NCBI GenBank assembly: GCA_014529385.2
Contig: CM043964.1
Span: forward strand, 134,332,420 to 134,396,419
Direction of reading: 5' to 3'
DNA: 64,000 nucleotides
Origin: Adiantum capillus-veneris
Taxonomy: Eukaryota > Streptophyta > Polypodiopsida > Polypodiales > Pteridaceae
Positions 22,957-32,982 of the stretch are shown piece after piece. How positions within the stretch are numbered: the stretch's first letter is position 1; each line of letters starts with the position of its first letter. Made by a program: the position numbers and the translations under genes. The notes beneath the pieces were generated by a model. The model made no database searches. It had not been told where the DNA came from and saw nothing but the letters and a program-made list of their open reading frames with translations.

Positions 22957-23358
22957 ATTTGGTTTCTCTTTTCTTGCTTAAGAAGAGAGGTCCTTAAGTA
23001 GCCTATAAATGGTTGATGTTGTTAATTATAATAGGGTAAGTGGAACTGGGATCTAATATCTGTTTTGTTAAGCCCACCATGTGGGGGATGGTGCACACCT
23101 CGGGAGCTTTGGACTTAATAATGGAGTCTTTTTAGACTTGCCTACGGCTTTACCATTATTGAGCCATAAGAAGTCCGAAAGGAGCTAGCCCTTGGCAACT
23201 CTGCTATGTTAGACCTACTCCTCTACTCTCTATAATTAACCACTTTGAGCCGTGGGTGTAGATACTTAAGAGCCAATTTTCAAAGGCTAAGAGGAGTGGC
23301 AACTAAGGTTTTGAATTGCCAAAGCATACACTAAGTACATACATAAAATTTTGTTAAC

Positions 23359-24700
23359 ATGGCTGACAATAATCAAGAGAGTAGAATGAACATTGATAGC
23401 TTTGATTTCGCACATGAAGGTGCTAATGAAGATGCTCCCATGTTTGTGAATTATCTCGTGACTAGGCTGCAACAAGCTATGGGCAACCCTACTTTGCAAG
23501 CCGAAGTTACTCAACAACTTCGTGCCTATGGAATTTCCCTTCCTCTCCAAGAGGAGAGAGAGCTTAGGAGGCCTCTTGAAGAGACCCCCAAAAGAATACT
23601 CTCTCCCATTCGAGAGGAGGAATCCAAAGAGAAAGAAAGCAATGAAAGTCTAAGTTCCTCTGAAGATGTGGCTCCACGAAGACGGCGGTCTAGACGATCG
23701 CCTACTCCTCCCAAGAGGAAAAGAGCAACCCATAGTCCTTCTCCTCATCACTCTAAAAGGCAAGAGAGGAAACAAAGGAAGAAAAGGGCTAGGAAGAGGT
23801 CACCCTCTTCTCCTTCTTCTTCACCTTCCTCCTCTTCCGATGAAAGTTATGGCTATTCTCCTAGAGAATACAAGAGGGGAGGACATCGCAAATCATTTCC
23901 TGCATGGCGAAGGTCACAAAAGCTAAAGAAGTTCAAGGAGGGAGGAAAGAGTATCTCTTTTCTCACCTACGATGGCACCTTTGGTGCTACCGACAAAGTG
24001 TTGGCCTTCATCCAGCAATTTGATGCGGCCTTTGGGGACGAGGGCTTCACAGAGTCCTCCAAGCTACGCCATGTAGCTATGCACTTCCAAATATCAGCTC
24101 GTCAATGGTGGGCTAGCCTTCGTGGCAATGGAGAAGCCCCAAAGACATGGAAAACTCTACGAGTTTCCATCATGAAGCAATTTCTTCCAAGCGATCCTAA
24201 AGATAAAGTTCTTACCGAATGGTGCGGCTTGAAGCTTCTCTCTCATGAGTCTATCAACAAGTATGTAGACAAGTTTTGGGATTTACATCTCAAAGCTACT
24301 GTCTTTCAAAAGATAGGCTTTGCCGAGCAAAGATAGCAATTCTGTGCGGGATTACTTGAAGAGATGGCCGAATACATCAACTCTCAACGGCCTGGTACTA
24401 TTACCGAAGTAATCCATCACACCATGGTTGCTTCACGCATCAATTTCCATCAAGGGGCTAGACGTAATGTCAAGCCCATGGAAAACAAAGATAAAAATGA
24501 TGCAAAGGGGAAAACCAATGCTCAAAACAATTCCCAAGTCACTTCCAACAACAACAACAATCGGTCCAAGGAGAAGGGAGTTTACAAAGGTAAAAACAAA
24601 CTCTCTACTAAAGAGCTTGAAGCTTTTCGCAAGGACCATAAGTGTTTCAAGTGTGGGGAGCTATCGTTCTTGCCCCAAGAAGAATACTCGCAATGAGACT
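23359..24700 (+). pseudogene. Element D gag with an arginine/serine-rich region
   Basis: ATG at 23359. Residues 1-75 are an acidic helical N-terminus. About 95-185 are rich in Arg, Ser, Lys and Pro (RRRRSRRSPTPPKRKR; SSPSSSPSSSSDE). About 195-325 hold the gag core (FLTYDGTFGATDKVLAFIQQ, ARQWWASLRG, INKYVDKFWDLHL). A TAG at 24334-24336 interrupts the frame, which then continues unchanged through a basic Asn-rich tail to a zinc knuckle at about 24640. There CFKCGE loses its Gly-His part through a small frameshifting deletion, and YRSCPKK resumes in the next frame. Gag forms particles and binds RNA; this copy cannot make a full one. Confidence 0.92.
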
Positions 24701-25360
24701 CCTAGGGCTTCCACCATCGAAGCTCCAAAAGAGGATGCTCATTGCAAAGGATCATCACTTTCCTATGCTTGGGGAAAGGTAAGAGAGCATGATGCCTTCA
24801 TCTTGTTTGACGCTGGCTCTACTCTCAACTTCATATCAATAGAGTTGGCCACCAAGTTGGGCATTCAAGCTTTTGAGATGGGAGATATAGTAGCAGCTGA
24901 TGCAGCTTTCAAGGGACAACAAGCCTCCGTTACTCCCTTAATTGGGAAGTTGAGGCTTCATGTCCAAAGCTATGTCGACAAAGAAGACTTCTTCATCTCT
25001 CCTCTCCAACATCAGGATGTTATCCTAGGGGCACCATGGTTTGATCGCATGGCTGCCAACATGAAGTTCCCTGAAAGGAGAATTTACTTCACCTACAGGG
25101 GAAAGAACATGTATATAGATGCTAGTGAGCGTGGTCGCACTATTCCACTTGTAAATCCTCTTTCTTTTGATAAATCAATGAAGAGCTCAATTTCTGCGTA
25201 CATGATTTATGTCAAAGAGTCTCTAAAAGCTAATAATGTTTCATCAAATGTAAATGATAGGAATCAAGAAGAGTTAGACTTGTCTACTTTTCTAAAAGGA
25301 TTCCAAGATTTGTTCATCGATGATATCCCTATGGACCTACCCTCCAAAACGAGGGGATGA
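24700..25360 (+). pseudogene. Element D protease
   Basis: In the 24428-25360 frame the coding part starts after the zinc knuckle. FILFDAGSTLNFISIELATK is the retropepsin active-site strand, with DAG where DSG or DTG is usual. VILGAPWFDRM is the second conserved strand. The domain ends in [10 protein letters not shown], where an extra base throws it out of frame just before RT. The protease would cleave gag-pol. Confidence 0.88.
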
Positions 25361-26883
25361 TGACCATCGAATTGAGCTCCTTCCAGGAAGCTCACCGCCT
25401 AACAAACCTCCTTATCTTGTCTCACAAGCTCAACAAGAGGAGATTATGAGGCAAGTACAGGAATTGGTAGACAAAGGGATGGTGAGGCCTAGTTTCTCTC
25501 CCTTTTGTTCTCCAGTCCTTTTAGTGCAAAAGAAAGACGGTACATACCGTATGTGTGTGGACTATCGACCACTAAACTATATCACTATCAAAAACAGATT
25601 TCCCGTACCTCGTAGAAGATCTGTTTGATAAGCTACAAGGCTCTACCTACTTCAGTAGGATTGACCTTAAGAGTGGCTATCATCAAATAAGGATAGTGGA
25701 TGAAGATATCTTAAAGACCGCGTTTCGCACAACGTTTGGTCTTTATGAATATCTAGTCATGCCTTTTGGCTTGACTAATGCACCAGCTACGTTCAATCGT
25801 TTGATGGAGAAAATTTTTAGACCATATCGAAAATTCACTGGAGTGTTCTTTGATGATATCATCATCTACTCCAAGTCTTTGGAGGAACATAAGCAGCATC
25901 TCCAAGTGATTTTTCAAGCATTGAGGGAGAACAAGCTTTATCTCAACCAAAAGAAAAGCGAATTCTTCCTTCAAGAGATTCAATACCTAGGTCATATTAT
26001 CTCTAAAGATGGTATCCAAATGGATCCATCAAAGTTAGAGGTAATAAAAGCATGGCCTAACCCAAGAAATCTACATGAGCTAAGAAGCTTTATTGGTATG
26101 TGTGCATACTATAGACGCTTCATAGCAAAATTCTCTCAAGTAGCAGGACCACTACACGACTTAACTAAGAAGAACGTTAAGTTTGTATGGACTGCTAAAG
26201 AGCAAAATGCTTTTGAAAAACTCAAAGAGAAGCTTACTTCCCAACCAGTCCTCGTGATTCCGGATCTCTCAAAGCCATTTGAGGTCCAATATGATGCTTG
26301 TGGTGATTGCCTTGGAGCGGTTTTGCTTCAAGAAGGGCATGCCATAACATATGAGAGCCGAAGGCTCAATGGTGATGAACGAGTCTTGGGCATTTATGAG
26401 AAAGAGCTTTTAGCTGTTCTACATGCCCTAGACACATGGAAGCACTACCTATTGGGGACTCCATTTATCCTACGAACCGACCACCAAAGTCTCAAGTATT
26501 TCATGACGCAAACCAAGCTTTCCGACAAACAAATGAGGTGGGCAAATTTTCTTTCGCAATTTAATTTCCATATTGCTCACATAGCTGGTAAGCACAATCA
26601 AGTTGCCGATGCACTTTCACGAAGACCAAAAGTTAATGCGGTGTCTATAGCTACTCACAATGATCTATCCTCTATGATAGATGAGTATGCTACTGACCCT
26701 GACTTTAGAGACATAATGTCAGCCCTTGCTTTGGGGAAGAAAGAGGAACCATTCACCTTGCAGGATGGTTATCTTCTCCACGGCAATAGGCTATGTGTTA
26801 CCCATTCCCTTCGTGAGAAGGTTATGTATGAATCCCATGCTCCTCCATATGCGGGGCATAGAGGTATTCAACCTACTCTCTGA
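25356..26883 (+). pseudogene. Element D reverse transcriptase and RNase H
   Basis: 25320-25628 encodes the fingers ([38 protein letters not shown]). A two-base loss near 25612, compared with element C, breaks the frame. From about 25617 the frame is open to 26880: [25 protein letters not shown], catalytic FFDDIIIYS, YLGHIISKDGI, then RNase H with VQYDACGDCLGAVLL, YEKELLAVLHALDTW, RTDHQSLKYF and VADALSRR. The first RNase H Asp is present. A TGA at 26881-26883 ends it just before integrase. Confidence 0.93.
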
Positions 26884-28126
26884 GGAGTAGAGACGTACTT
26901 CTATTGGCCTACCATGAAAGTGGACATACAAGAGTATGTATCAAAATGTGTAGTATGCCAAAAGACCAAGTATGATAGAGGGAAGCAACCTGGATTACTC
27001 CAGCCATTGCCTATTCCAAATTCACCATGGGAGAGTATATCCATGGATTTCATCTTTGGATTACCTAAGTCTATCCATGGGAATACAGGAATATGGACAA
27101 TAGTCGACAGGTTTAGCGAGCAAGCACATTTTATTCCTGTCAAAAAGACTATTAAGGCACATCAAATGGCAACTCTCTTCATATCTCAGATTTTCAAGCA
27201 CCATGGATTACCCACATCCATCGTGTCAGATAGAGATCCTAGAATGACCAGTAATTTCTGGAAAGGTCTCTTTGAAAATCTAGGAACAAGATTGAATTTC
27301 TCTTCGGCCTATCACCCACAAACGGATGGCCAAAGTGAGATAGCCAATCTTACGATACTCGATCTACTCAAGACTTATGTTACCGAAGTAGATCAACGCT
27401 CACAATGGGAAAAGTACTTACCTCTTGTAGAGTATGCCTACAATAATACTGTACATACTTCTACGGGAAAAGCACCTTTTGAGATCATTGAGGGAAGACC
27501 TAAAAGTCCCTTGCTACTCAAAGTACATGGGAAGATCTTCGCCGCCGATGAGTATAGCCGTGACCTACAAGAATCTTTTCAAAAGATTAGGGAGGCTATA
27601 TCCATCTCTCAACAAAGGCAAAAAGGTGCTGCTGATAAGCACAGAAGAGTCTTAATGTTCAAAGAAAATGATTGGGTCTTACTCAAGTTTCCTAAGGCTC
27701 GATTAAGGCAAATGACGGGCAAAAATCCTACGGGCCATCAAAAGTATTATGCTAAACTAGCAAAAAGATACTATGGTCCTTTCCAAATCTTGAAGCCCAT
27801 CAATGAAACGGCTTATCAACTCAAGTTGCCCAACCATTGGCTTATACACAATGCCTTTCATGTAAGCCTACTTAAGCCCTACAAAGGAGAGCCACCAACT
27901 GAACCAATTATTGAAGACCCTCCCGAAGTTGAAGACCAAGAAGAGGTGCTACAACCCAAAGCTGTCCTTCGGCATGAAGACAAGGTACTACGACATGGTA
28001 AGATTATCTGACGGTATCTTATTAAGTTCAAAAAATTATCCTTTTGAAGATGCTAGATGGATGCAAGGAGTACAGCTTAAGGATAGTATGAACCTTGTCA
28101 ATGCTTACAATGCTACATTAGAGTAA
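26884..28126 (+). pseudogene. Element D integrase with chromodomain-like tail
   Basis: Same frame as RNase H, resumed after the TGA. The zinc module ends YWPTMKVDIQEYVSKCVVCQ. The core has SMDFIFGLPKS, VSDRDPRMTSNFW and HPQTDGQSEIA, giving the D-D-E residues. The C-terminal fold reads YYGPFQILKPINETAYQL and NAFHVSLLKPY. The tail has a stop at 28009-28011 and a one-base insertion, then NYPFEDARWMQGVQL, a chromodomain core. Chromodomains steer chromoviral integration to particular chromatin; that role is known for the family and inferred here. Confidence 0.92.
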
Positions 28127-28470
28127 GCAAATGTACAAATTTCTTTTAAATGACTCATGTTTTGTCTTATAAGACTAGTCCTCTTTTTAATTGTGCACTA
28201 ATTTAACTAGTATGCATGCTTAGAATCATGTTTGTGATGACGACGTCTCTCAAACACCAAGTAGAATTTGTCACTCTACTTTGGGAGAATGAAATAGACT
28301 AAAGAGCAGACATGCTTGCAGCAGCTATGTCTCCCAAGCACCAAATGGATTAGTCATCCATCTTGAAAGATGTCGTAGGGTAAAAAGGGATCCTCTACCC
28401 GCTAAGTACGATTGACTAATCACTAAGGCTTTATCTCTTCTACCTCATAGTCGAGGACGACTATGATTTC

Positions 28471-28483
28471 AAGAGAGAGGTAA
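28471..28483 (+). promoter_or_regulatory. Polypurine tract of element D
   Basis: AAGAGAGAGGTAA lies directly before the 3' LTR, where plus-strand DNA synthesis would be primed. The same block precedes the C and family-B LTRs. Confidence 0.8.
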
Positions 28484-30117
28484 TGTCATAAAATCTAATA
28501 TCTAACCAAACCAAATGATTTTCTCATATTAAATTGATCACTTAATGTGGGAGAATAAACGGGAACAAGTGTTAAGATATAGATATGTGCTTATAGATCT
28601 ATCTCAACACCGGGGCCAATGGTAAAGGGGCCCAAATGGGAGATGGTCTATCAAAGAGCAAGGCTAACCAATGGAGCATAAGACCTTAGGGTTAGCTTCA
28701 TTGAAGACCTCCAATAAAGTCCTTTGACCTTAGGTAAGCTAGGGCTGAGCTTGAGGTGGGAACCTGGCCCAAGCTCGAGGTGCTTGTCCTGCTCGAGGTG
28801 CTTGTCGTGCTTGAGGTGCTTGTCATGCTTGAGGTGCTTGATTAAGATGCTTGAGGTGCTTGACTGGATCCATGCTTGAGGTGCTTGACTTGCTGCATGA
28901 TTAAGGTGCTTGAGGTTCCTTGAGAAGCTTGCCTGAGATGCTTGTGGGAACACCCCCTACTTCAAGTGCTTGGTCATGCTTTATGACTAAGGGGCTTTCT
29001 CATCCAAAGTCAAAAAGATCCCTACAAGGAGGGGGGCGAGCCTACAAGGGGGGGGGATGAGAGAGAACACACACACACACACACACACACACAAGGGAAG
29101 CCCCAGCTTGAAGAGGTAGCAAGGACACTTGTCAAGTTCCTCCTCATGTTGCCCTCATGGTGTGCCTGAAGCCCATTGGTTGGCCACCCAAGGGGTCCAA
29201 TGATAATTTAGGATATTTAATTAATTGATTTAGCATTTATCTAGCCCTCTCTCTCAAAGGGGAAAGGGGGACACTTGTCTCAAGGCTACCCCTACTGCTT
29301 GTAATGCCTCCTGCTCATGATTGGCTAGGCCTGGAGGGGTCCAATGAGCTTCAAGCATGAGCTACAAGGCGGGGTCGACCCAAGCAAGCTAGGGGGATGC
29401 TTAGGGGGTATACTCACCCACACACACTCACAAACACTCTCATTGTGTGCTATGCAAAGTGCAAGAGCTCCCTCTCCTTCTCCAAGCAAGTAGAGGTTGA
29501 GAGCCTACACCAACACTCTTGGCTATGGAGTGAAAATCCAACCAAGAGCCATGCTTCAATGCTTCAGCTTGCCATCTCCTTCTTCTTCATTACTATGCTA
29601 TTATGTATGCTAGCAACAAGAGTATGATAAGTGAGGAACTAGTTCTTTCTCCTACGAAATGTTTCTTCTTCCTCTTCCCTACCCTCATTCCCTGCTAGCT
29701 CTCTCCACCTTCGAAGGTGTTTGAGGTCTTGGGACTGAGGCTTGGGATAGTTAAAGCTTTCTTCAAGTTTATGTTATGCTATGTTTGTGATGCATGAAGC
29801 TTTCCATCTTCATTGCATCACCTAGGTCACAAGGAACACAAAGATTGTATTGTAACAAGTCTCTCTTTATGGGCGAAATCATAATACAAATGCCTATTGG
29901 AGGGGGGACCGGCTCCACATAAATCTGGTCCTCAACTGTTGTCATGTTCTCTAAATTCTCTCTCTTGCAAAAGTATTGTTCATGCCAAGTTAACTAATTG
30001 CTATGATTATGTTGCTATCTTCAATTATGTCTACCCGCTATGCTCACAAAGTTATTTCTCGAAAGTATTCTCATTAATTTCCGCTACTCTCAAGTTGAAT
30101 AGGCTAATTCCATTACA
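28484..30117 (+). repeat. Element D 3' LTR (1634 bp)
   Basis: Same TGTCATAAAATC start and CCATTACA end as the 5' copy. It differs by an 8-base deletion near 28716, a slightly longer (AC)n at 29067-29093, and scattered substitutions. ATCACT follows at 30118. Confidence 0.95.
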
Positions 30118-30123
30118 ATCACT
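30118..30123 (+). repeat. Target-site duplication, right copy (element D)
   Basis: ATCACT, matching the six bases before the 5' LTR. Confidence 0.85.
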
Positions 30124-30959
30124 TATGCTTCTTAATTATCATTGGCTAGGCTTTGCAGGGTCTACTGGGGTGTCAGCATGAGTAAAAAGCATGAGGGGTC
30201 GACCAAGAGAGAGAGGGGGCTGATTTTGGCAAGGCATTATCACACACACACACACTCACACAATCTCATGTGTGAAGCAAAGAAGACTCTCTCTCCTTCT
30301 CAAGCTTTAATGGAAAGCTCATCACCTACTCCAAGATTGTGAGAAGGGAGGCCTACACCAACAACTCTTGGCTTTGTGATGCAAATCCAACCAAGAGCCA
30401 AGCTCAAATGCATGCTCACCTCCTCTACCATGCTAATTACTAAGCTATGCTAAGCTATTATGAGTGATTAGGTGAGGAGATATACTCCTTTCTCGTAAGA
30501 CTACTCCTTCTTCCTCTCAATCTACTCTCATACCCCGCTAGCTCTCACCATCTTCGAAGGTGTGTGAGGTCTTGGGTCTGAGACCGTTAGGGAATTGATG
30601 TTGTGTTTTATGAGTGTGTGCATGGTGCTTGAAGCTTCCATCTCCATTGCACCAGCAAGTTATTGAAGGAACACAAAGTATTGTATTGTAAAATGTCTCC
30701 TTTGATGGGGGAAACCTATAATACAAAGCCTTTTGGAGGGGGGACCTGCTCCATGTAAATCCGGTCCTCAACTGTTGTCAATAGCTTAATTTCTCTCTCT
30801 TTTGAAGTATTATTCATGCCTATCTAACTAGGTGTTATGATTTTTGTTGCTCTCTCCATCCAAGCACTCTTGCTATGCTCATTAGAAATCTATTCTAACG
30901 AAATGCTCACTATGTTTATGCTATTTTTCGCTATACACAAGTTACTAGGCCATTAAATG

Positions 30960-30963
<4 letters not shown>
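30124..30963 (+). repeat. Element C 3' LTR, second part
   Basis: It continues the split LTR: ATTGGCTAGG near 30140, an (AC)n run at 30241-30255, CTCAAC near 30766 and the end ACTAGGCCATTAAATGTTATA. These align in order with the D LTR but with clearly more differences, so C is much older than D. The end merges into the (TA)n tract, so the last bases are approximate. Confidence 0.86.

Positions 30964-31027
<64 letters not shown>
30961..31027. repeat. (TA)19(GA)14 compound microsatellite
   Basis: Perfect TA repeats passing directly into GA repeats at the end of the element C LTR. Confidence 0.97.
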
Positions 31028-31028
<1 letters not shown>

Positions 31029-32440
31029 CAGTGTTGTATTGTGATATTTTGTAGGCTCAACATAGCCTCTATTGTTGCAACAAAAACGACATGTATGTAA
31101 GCACCACACATTTCTGAGGCATCAAATTATTGAAATTTAATTTACATACTTGAGAGGAATCCCCGACATGGGTCTTTTAGACATTGAGACACACACAAGG
31201 GTGTTCTCAAACTATATCAACATGTTAGACATTGCCTCCCTATGTACTCTCTAGCCTAATTAACACAAAAAGAAACAAATTACATTATCAAATTCTAAAT
31301 CATCTCAATATTAAAAGAATCCAGGTTTACACTACCACGTTATACATCCACTTTAACAAAGACACAATGTAGTACCTCTTTCAGGTTTATGTCTCTCAAT
31401 GAAGCTTCTCTTCAAGTAAATACCTACACTATCCACCTAATCTTAGCAAGATCCCATCTCCCTAGAATAACCCTTTAGGTCATAAATTTAACAAGGTCCC
31501 TATCTCCTTGGAGCACCCTATAGTTATGAGACGGTCTTGTCACATCCTATTGGTTGCTCCAACATATCCTTATGTTTAGTTTCATAAAGAAAGTCACTTT
31601 GAAAATTAGCAGATTGTTGTATATGTCGAGCTTACCTCACAAGAATGCGGATATAGACCATCGTTGTGAAGATATAAGTTGTGGCCTAAGGTTCGTGGTT
31701 ACGAACCATTTACTTAGGCAGTGCGCACATGGAGAAACCTATGCAATTGAGAGGAAGCGAATCCCACTAGTGAAAATCCTAACATCACACATGCAATAGT
31801 TTCGACACGTGCCCATCTTTGAAAAATGTACTCCTACCTATCAAATCCTCTAAGGTTTGTCTTTTGATAGGCCAAAAATATTGACTTGCCATGTGAACCT
31901 TTTCAACAAGCTTAATCCCATACTTCGCATTTGGTCACAACAAGTTTAATCCAATGGCCGACAAATTGCTTCCAAGAGTAGAGTTCCATTCCGAGTCTAC
32001 TAAGGCCTTATGTAGGCCAAAAAGTAAAAGCATATGTCTCCTCTTCCATCATACATTATTGTTAACTTCTATTTTGTTCTTTTTATGAAGAGAATGAATC
32101 CTTTCGTTAGTCCTAATTCAATCAATCTTGTCGCTCTGCTAGATGTGATAAGACTTATTTGTCATTGTAGTCTCTTACTTGAGGGCCTCATTTTATACAC
32201 TTATCCCACTTTGGGGAAACAATTGATACTCCATACAACTATGCTTCTCCAACTTATTGGCCCTCTCTCCAATTAAAATTCATCAGAACAACAATATTTT
32301 CATCCTATCATTTCCTTGCTACATCTCTCTATTAATGCCAAAACTCTATATAGATTCAAGGTGAGACTCAAAATCCCAATGCAAATAAATTATGTAGGTT
32401 TGCACGTTCTCACTACATTTGGAGAAAACTGCGCGACACA
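31028..32440. other. No recognisable gene between element C and the TLP gene
   Basis: AT-rich sequence with short frames only. No retroelement motif, RNA gene or long repeat is visible. It includes the distal upstream region of the TLP gene. Confidence 0.5.
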
Positions 32441-32982
32441 AGGATATGGAGTTGTGCCTGCAAAGTGGGTCATACTTTAGAATCGTCGTTGTCGCAGCTC
32501 CTGGCAGCGTTTGGTGGCTCCCCTCTGCACTCATCCACAGTTTCAGATTCGGAGCAAAGAACACAGAAAGCGGAACAGCCACCCACTTTCTTTAACTTTG
32601 GGCGCGCCCACTTTACAGGTTTAGGCGATAGTTTCTTTAGTACAATCTGCTTTGCTTTTTGGCACTGTTCCTCTCTACTGTTCTGGGCGATGATATGCTC
32701 ACCGCCTTTGCTGTTTGTGAAAGGTCAGATTTGGAGCCATCGTCTGTATTGTGTGTGTGTGTGTGTGTGTGGCATTTTTGTTGCTATGTGGGGGCTTTCC
32801 TCGCGATTATGCGAATGTTTTTTCGGTATATCCTTTCGCCATCCTTCAGCCTCTCACCCTGTACGTGTCTACATGTGTCAAATCTATTGTTTTTTTCTCC
32901 TGCTGCATCATTGCTTTCTCATGAGTCATGTCTACTTGTAAGGGTAATCTAGCAGGGCAGTCCATAGCTCTGTTGTGTGCAC
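32441..32982 (+). promoter_or_regulatory. Probable TLP promoter and 5' untranslated region
   Basis: GC content rises here compared with the flanking AT-rich DNA, and a (GT)11 run lies at 32750-32771. An in-frame TAG at 32965-32967 blocks extension of the TLP frame upstream. The open frame at 32465-32941 looks non-coding (low complexity, no motif). I cannot identify the transcription start or a convincing TATA box, and an untranslated upstream exon is possible. Confidence 0.4.

Larger units (their letters stand above)
21304..30117 (+). mobile_element. Complete Ty3/gypsy retrotransposon D (8.8 kb), nested in element C
   Basis: Two near-identical LTRs, a primer-binding site, gag, protease, RT, RNase H, integrase, chromodomain-like tail, polypurine tract and flanking duplication are all present in canonical order. 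By eye the LTRs differ at roughly 18 positions plus a few indels over 1.63 kb, so insertion was fairly recent. The polyprotein nevertheless carries at least three in-frame stops and four frameshifts, so it cannot encode its own proteins. It belongs to the same family as element C and the 5453-8354 LTRs. Confidence 0.96.

Noticed and set aside
32465-32941. 158-codon frame upstream of TLP
   Set aside because: Low-complexity Cys/Val run from a (GT)n repeat, no recognisable domain, and it lies where the promoter and 5' UTR should be.
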